From Capsicum annuum (Eukaryota > Streptophyta > Magnoliopsida > Solanales > Solanaceae), in contig NC_061115.1 in NCBI RefSeq assembly GCF_002878395.1, positions 94,799,364 to 94,863,363 of the forward strand: a DNA stretch of 64,000 nucleotides, read 5' to 3'. Of this stretch, positions 60,274 through 64,000 are shown piece after piece. The position numbers and the translations under genes were made by a program. The notes beneath the pieces are model-generated. The model did not search any database. It was not told where the DNA came from and saw nothing but the letters and a program-made list of their open reading frames with translations. Numbering within the stretch: the stretch's first letter is position 1; each line of letters begins with the position of its first letter.

Positions 60274-63200
60274 TGTAACAACCCATATTCAAGTACGGGT
60301 ATTGGTCTTATTTATATGGAATTAATTTTTTTTTATTTTATTAATACCAGAATTTGCCCTTCCATGGTTCCATTCCATACAAAGTTTATTGAATAAGATT
60401 TCCAATGATATAAAGATTTCCAAAAATGGATAGGTTTCGGATATAATAGAGCACGTTCGAAACTATAAAACGGTGGCCGGATATTTGGTAATAGTAAATG
60501 TGCAGGAAAATTTCCTGCACACAAACTACTGAGGCTAGCTGAATTTTTGGGTCAATGTCGAATGATCATAACTCCTTTAATATAATGAACTAGGAGATCT
60601 GCGACCTATTAAAAAAAATATATTTGAGTCTTCTTTCCAATGAAATTGGTTTCATCCAAATCCAATGTCTGCGTAAGGATTTATATTCGTTTTACTTCAG
60701 CCTATCAAAATAGATTTTTAGGGTCAACTTCAAACATTCATAACTCCTTGTACAGGACGAACTGGGTGGCCTAATTTATATGAAATGAAAGCCCTTTGAA
60801 TTATACTTCCAACTATACAATTTCACCCAAATCTGATATCGGAGAAAAGAGTTATGGTCGATCTACTTTAGCTTATCAAAACAGTCCACCAAAGGACAGA
60901 TTTGACATTATTTAAATTTTAAAGGTATTTTGTTCATTTCCTATTATATTATGGATGGGAATATGTGTGTATATCCATTTATATGAGTTCAAAAACTCAT
61001 TTTCATCATCAATCATTGAGGAAGAACAAACCCTAGCCAAATTTGACATTTAAATTACTTTTGATTCAACCGTAGAAATTCCAAAGTAATCCAATAACTG
61101 TGTTTGTCATCTCGAGAGCTTTGAACGGCACCTATTATTTGTGCAAACGGGATTATATAATCAAGAGGTAAATTCTAAGTTATGAATATTGTTTGCCTTT
61201 GTTCTTTTCGATATATATATGTGTGATAGAGGATTATATGTATTGGTTGTTATTGAAAGGTGATGGAAATAGGGTTATGCACTATTTTGCATGGTTTGGT
61301 TGTATTGAATTGTGGAAGGTAGATATGGTAATTGAGTTATGGAAGGTGGATATGGTGATATACTATTGAATTGATGATTATTTATGTCTATGGCTCAATT
61401 TGGTTTAATGGATTGGATTCATTTATCCTTCCAACCAATCCATTAAACCAAATTGAGNNNNNNNNNNNNNNNNNNNNNNNNNNNNNNNNNNNNNNNNNNN
61501 NNNNNNNNNNNNNNNNNNNNNNNNNNNNNNNNNNNNNNNNNNNNNNNNNNNNNNNNNATATGTGTGATAGAGGATTATATGTATTGGTTGTTATTGAAAG
61601 GTGATGGAAATAGGGTTATGCACTATTTTGCATGGTTTGGTTGTATTGAATTGTGGAAGGTAGATATGGTAATTGAGTTATGGAAGGTGGATATGGTGAT
61701 ATACTATTGAATTGATGATTATTTATGTCTATGGCTCAATTTGGTTTAATGGATTGGTTGGAAGGATAAATGAATCCAAACTTGATATTGGAGGATGTTG
61801 TATGAAATGCATGGCATGTGAATGTAATTAGAGTATAAGAGGGTTAAAGTGAAGCCCTTTATGGTGTAATTAAGGCTTACTACTTAAGCACTAGTTTGGT
61901 GAATTCAAATAATTAAATTGTGACCTTTGGTTGCTAATACTAGATTACTATATATGTTCATTGTAGATAAGTAATCCAAAAAGACGGAAAGTCTATTTAG
62001 GACTGGTATTGAAGGTTGACATTCACGTATGTAAAGCATACTCTATACTATATCTTTGGCATGAAAGTGAACAATTGTTCTATTAAGAAAGTTTCCAAAG
62101 TTATTCAGTAACATGTGATCCATAATGGTTTTGTATGATGTACTACGTTACCAGTGAACTTGTTTTCACCCTACAAGATGTCAAGACATTCCAATACTTA
62201 CTTGTTTTCCAAATCTTACATTTTTATTGCACTAATGAATGTCAGAAGTATCCGGTTAATCAAACAAGATCCATGTGCTATTAATGACTGCAAAACATTT
62301 CATTGATATACCAATAAGCTCCTACTTCATTGTTGTGGCATTGATGACTCCAAAACACTTCATTGATGTGCCAATAAGTTCTTACTTCATTGTTATTGCA
62401 TTGATGGTCTATTATATGTCTCTTATTGATGTATCATTGTTTCAAAGTATCAAAAATGCAGTGCAGACAAAAATAACAATCTCAAAGATTAATTGAACTA
62501 AGTGATGGAAGTTCTCTCTTATCAGGTGGTATCCCAGGGGCATAAGCCTATTATTGATCGATTCCTATTTATTTCTTTATGGGTGGTATCCCAGGGGCAT
62601 AATCCTATCATGGGTCGATCCCAATTGATATGTACTGGAGGTAGCCTAATGGTCACAGTAAAGTACAGTAATGATTACAAAGATGATAAGAACGAAGGTA
62701 AAGTGATTGAATAAATACAATGTACAGGTTCTCACAAGTTCTAGTAAGTGTAGTCCACTCCTATTATAATTTATTCACTTGTTTCTTATTTCTATTGAGC
62801 TCCTATATTTCTACAGCTTTACATACTCAGTACATATTTCGTACTGACGTCCCCCACGGGGGACCTATATTTCATGCTGTAGGCACAGGTACCTCAGCTC
62901 ATACACCACACAAGTAGGAGCCAGGATATCCAGCTACTTTTGGTGAGCTCCAGTTTGCTTCGGTGCTTTCCGTGTCATATCTAGTTACTTTTGGTATTGT
63001 ATAGAAGCTAGTTATATGGAAGGGTGTGTCCCGACCTTAGTTAAACTTTGTGTATTGTCTAGAGGATTTGTAGACCTAATGTACAGTCAAGGTGGTGTTT
63101 TGTTAATAGACATGATGGCTCCAACGGCCAAGTATTGTATATACATATATATATGTGTGCTCGAGCTTATACAGGTGATTATTTCCTTTTATATGCAACA

Positions 63201-63325
63201 TGATGCTGTCCGAATTTTGGGTTGTCATAGAGGTATACATGGGAAGTATAAGGTTATGAGCTAGTTCTCCCGGACCTCCTCGGTTACGGGTGCCAGTCTG
63301 ACCCAATAGGATTTGAGGTGTGACA
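60274..63325 (+). repeat. 3' LTR of element C, with assembly duplication and gap
   Basis: From TGTAACAACCC to GTGTGACA. Apparent length is 3,052 bp, but it includes a 100-N gap and a 341-bp repeated step (see 61217-61775). Subtracting 341 gives 2,711 bp, close to the 2,745 bp of the 5' LTR. It carries the same repeats: the 60-bp tandem pair at 62280-62399, two GGTGGTATCCCAGGGG units (62525-62597) and the GTCCCCCAC/GGGGGAC palindrome (62849-62864). ORFs within (62275-62496, 62502-62714, 62720-62917, 63016-63264) are LTR repeats read as protein. Confidence 0.92.
61217..61775. other. Probable assembly artefact: direct repeat, fold-back and N gap
   Basis: 61217-61416 appears again as 61558-61757 (offset 341). 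The 41 bases before the gap (61417-61457) are the reverse complement of 61735-61775. Then come 100 N (61458-61557). The 5' LTR of C has none of this. Confidence 0.9.
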
Positions 63326-64000
63326 GATGGGGTCTCACCCGTTAGTTAGGACTGGATCCCTAAAATCAATGTCTAAGTTCCAGAACTATGTAGCCAGTGT
63401 AGGTTTTGAGATGTCACCTGTTAGATTGGACTAACATACTCAGGAATGACCCGCTAGCTTAGGACTACTCTCAGGGGTCACTCGTTAGTTAGGACTAACT
63501 CCACAGCAGTTGTTAGTACTCATGACACAGTGCTAACACCTTTCTAATTGGGGTTACAGATTGGACCCTAACTCAGTTATCTTATCTTATTTGGAGCATG
63601 TTGGTTAAATGATTACCTCCCATAATTTTAGTGTTAGTCTTCAGTATAGAACTCATTTCATTTTATAGGATTAGGACTGTCAGACACAGTCAATCAGTAT
63701 CAACAAATCAGTTATTAGTAACTTCAGATATCAGTTTCTCAGTTATCAAAAACTAAGTGCTCAGCTTCAAAAAAGCTCAGCTATAGTATACATATATGCA
63801 CAATATTACATATTTAGTATTTATAGTAGTTTCAGTTATCCATATACTCCCATATTCAATTATTCTATATCATTTAGTTAGTTACTATTCATGCATATAA
63901 ACCTTTTACATTTAGACTTACCTCATATAGTATACCACTATATTCCAAGTAACGACGCATACTCTTTCTTCGTGCTATGATGTCTCATATCATTGGTTTG
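63326..64000 (+). repeat. D3 LTR, right part, continuing past the window
   Basis: Resumes the third D LTR after element C with GATGGGGTCTCACCCG and the TTAGTTAGGACTG repeats. It aligns with D1 from 42361 and D2 from 46615. The LTR end is not reached; by comparison about 0.4-0.5 kb lies beyond the edge. Confidence 0.9.

Noticed and set aside
1..64000. Possibility of an undescribed host gene system or gene cluster
   Set aside because: All longer ORFs are retroelement pieces or lie within LTRs, and the remaining gaps show no coding signal. I found no host gene to build a system on.

Overview
This window looks like a plant nuclear genome, most likely from Solanaceae: the LTR types (ends such as TGTAATACC, TGTCACG and TGTAACAACCC) and gag-pol types are ones I associate with that family. 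The family guess comes from memory. Everything I can assign is transposable-element sequence, mostly Ty3/gypsy LTR retrotransposons, AT-rich and heavily mutated. I see no credible host gene, tRNA, rRNA or CRISPR array. One 100-base N gap (61458-61557) sits beside a fold-back, so this is a draft assembly.

Left block (1-12.5 kb): the 5' end of a minus-strand Tekay/Del-like element (A: gag 1-973, LTR 1184-3370) abuts a plus-strand Athila-like remnant (F1: protease but no RT or integrase, 3' LTR 6597-8081). Next come LTR-like pieces around a plus-strand RNase H-integrase fragment (8082-11099) and a truncated RTE-type LINE (11104-12422) with a chimeric 3' end.

Middle block (12.5-24.7 kb): a nearly complete minus-strand Tekay/Del-like element (B, 12497-21589) has both LTRs, a PBS, a polypurine tract and a degenerate gag-pol. 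It is followed by about 3 kb of AT-rich non-coding sequence with a TA microsatellite.

Right block (24.7-64 kb): a deep nest. Minus-strand element E (24691-29585, RT split by a possible hAT-like insertion) is broken by a plus-strand B-family LTR fragment (29586-30904). That is broken by Athila-like element F2 (30905-40852), whose gag carries a 3.4-kb solo LTR (X, 32951-36362). The 3' LTR of F2 is broken by a head-to-tail array of a third gypsy family (D: LTR-gag-LTR-gag/PR-LTR, from 40853). The third D LTR is broken by a full-length plus-strand element (C, 52376-63325), and D resumes at 63326 to the window end.

No open reading frame encodes a complete functional polyprotein. C is the best preserved: PBS, gag zinc knuckle, protease DPG motif, RT FIDD, integrase D-D-35-E and chromodomain-like tail are all recognisable, but it carries several stops and frameshifts. 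The main points of interest are the nesting order, the shared-LTR D array, a gag-protease-only Athila-like family seen twice, repeated hairpin and tandem motifs in LTRs, and a probable assembly duplication in the 3' LTR of C.
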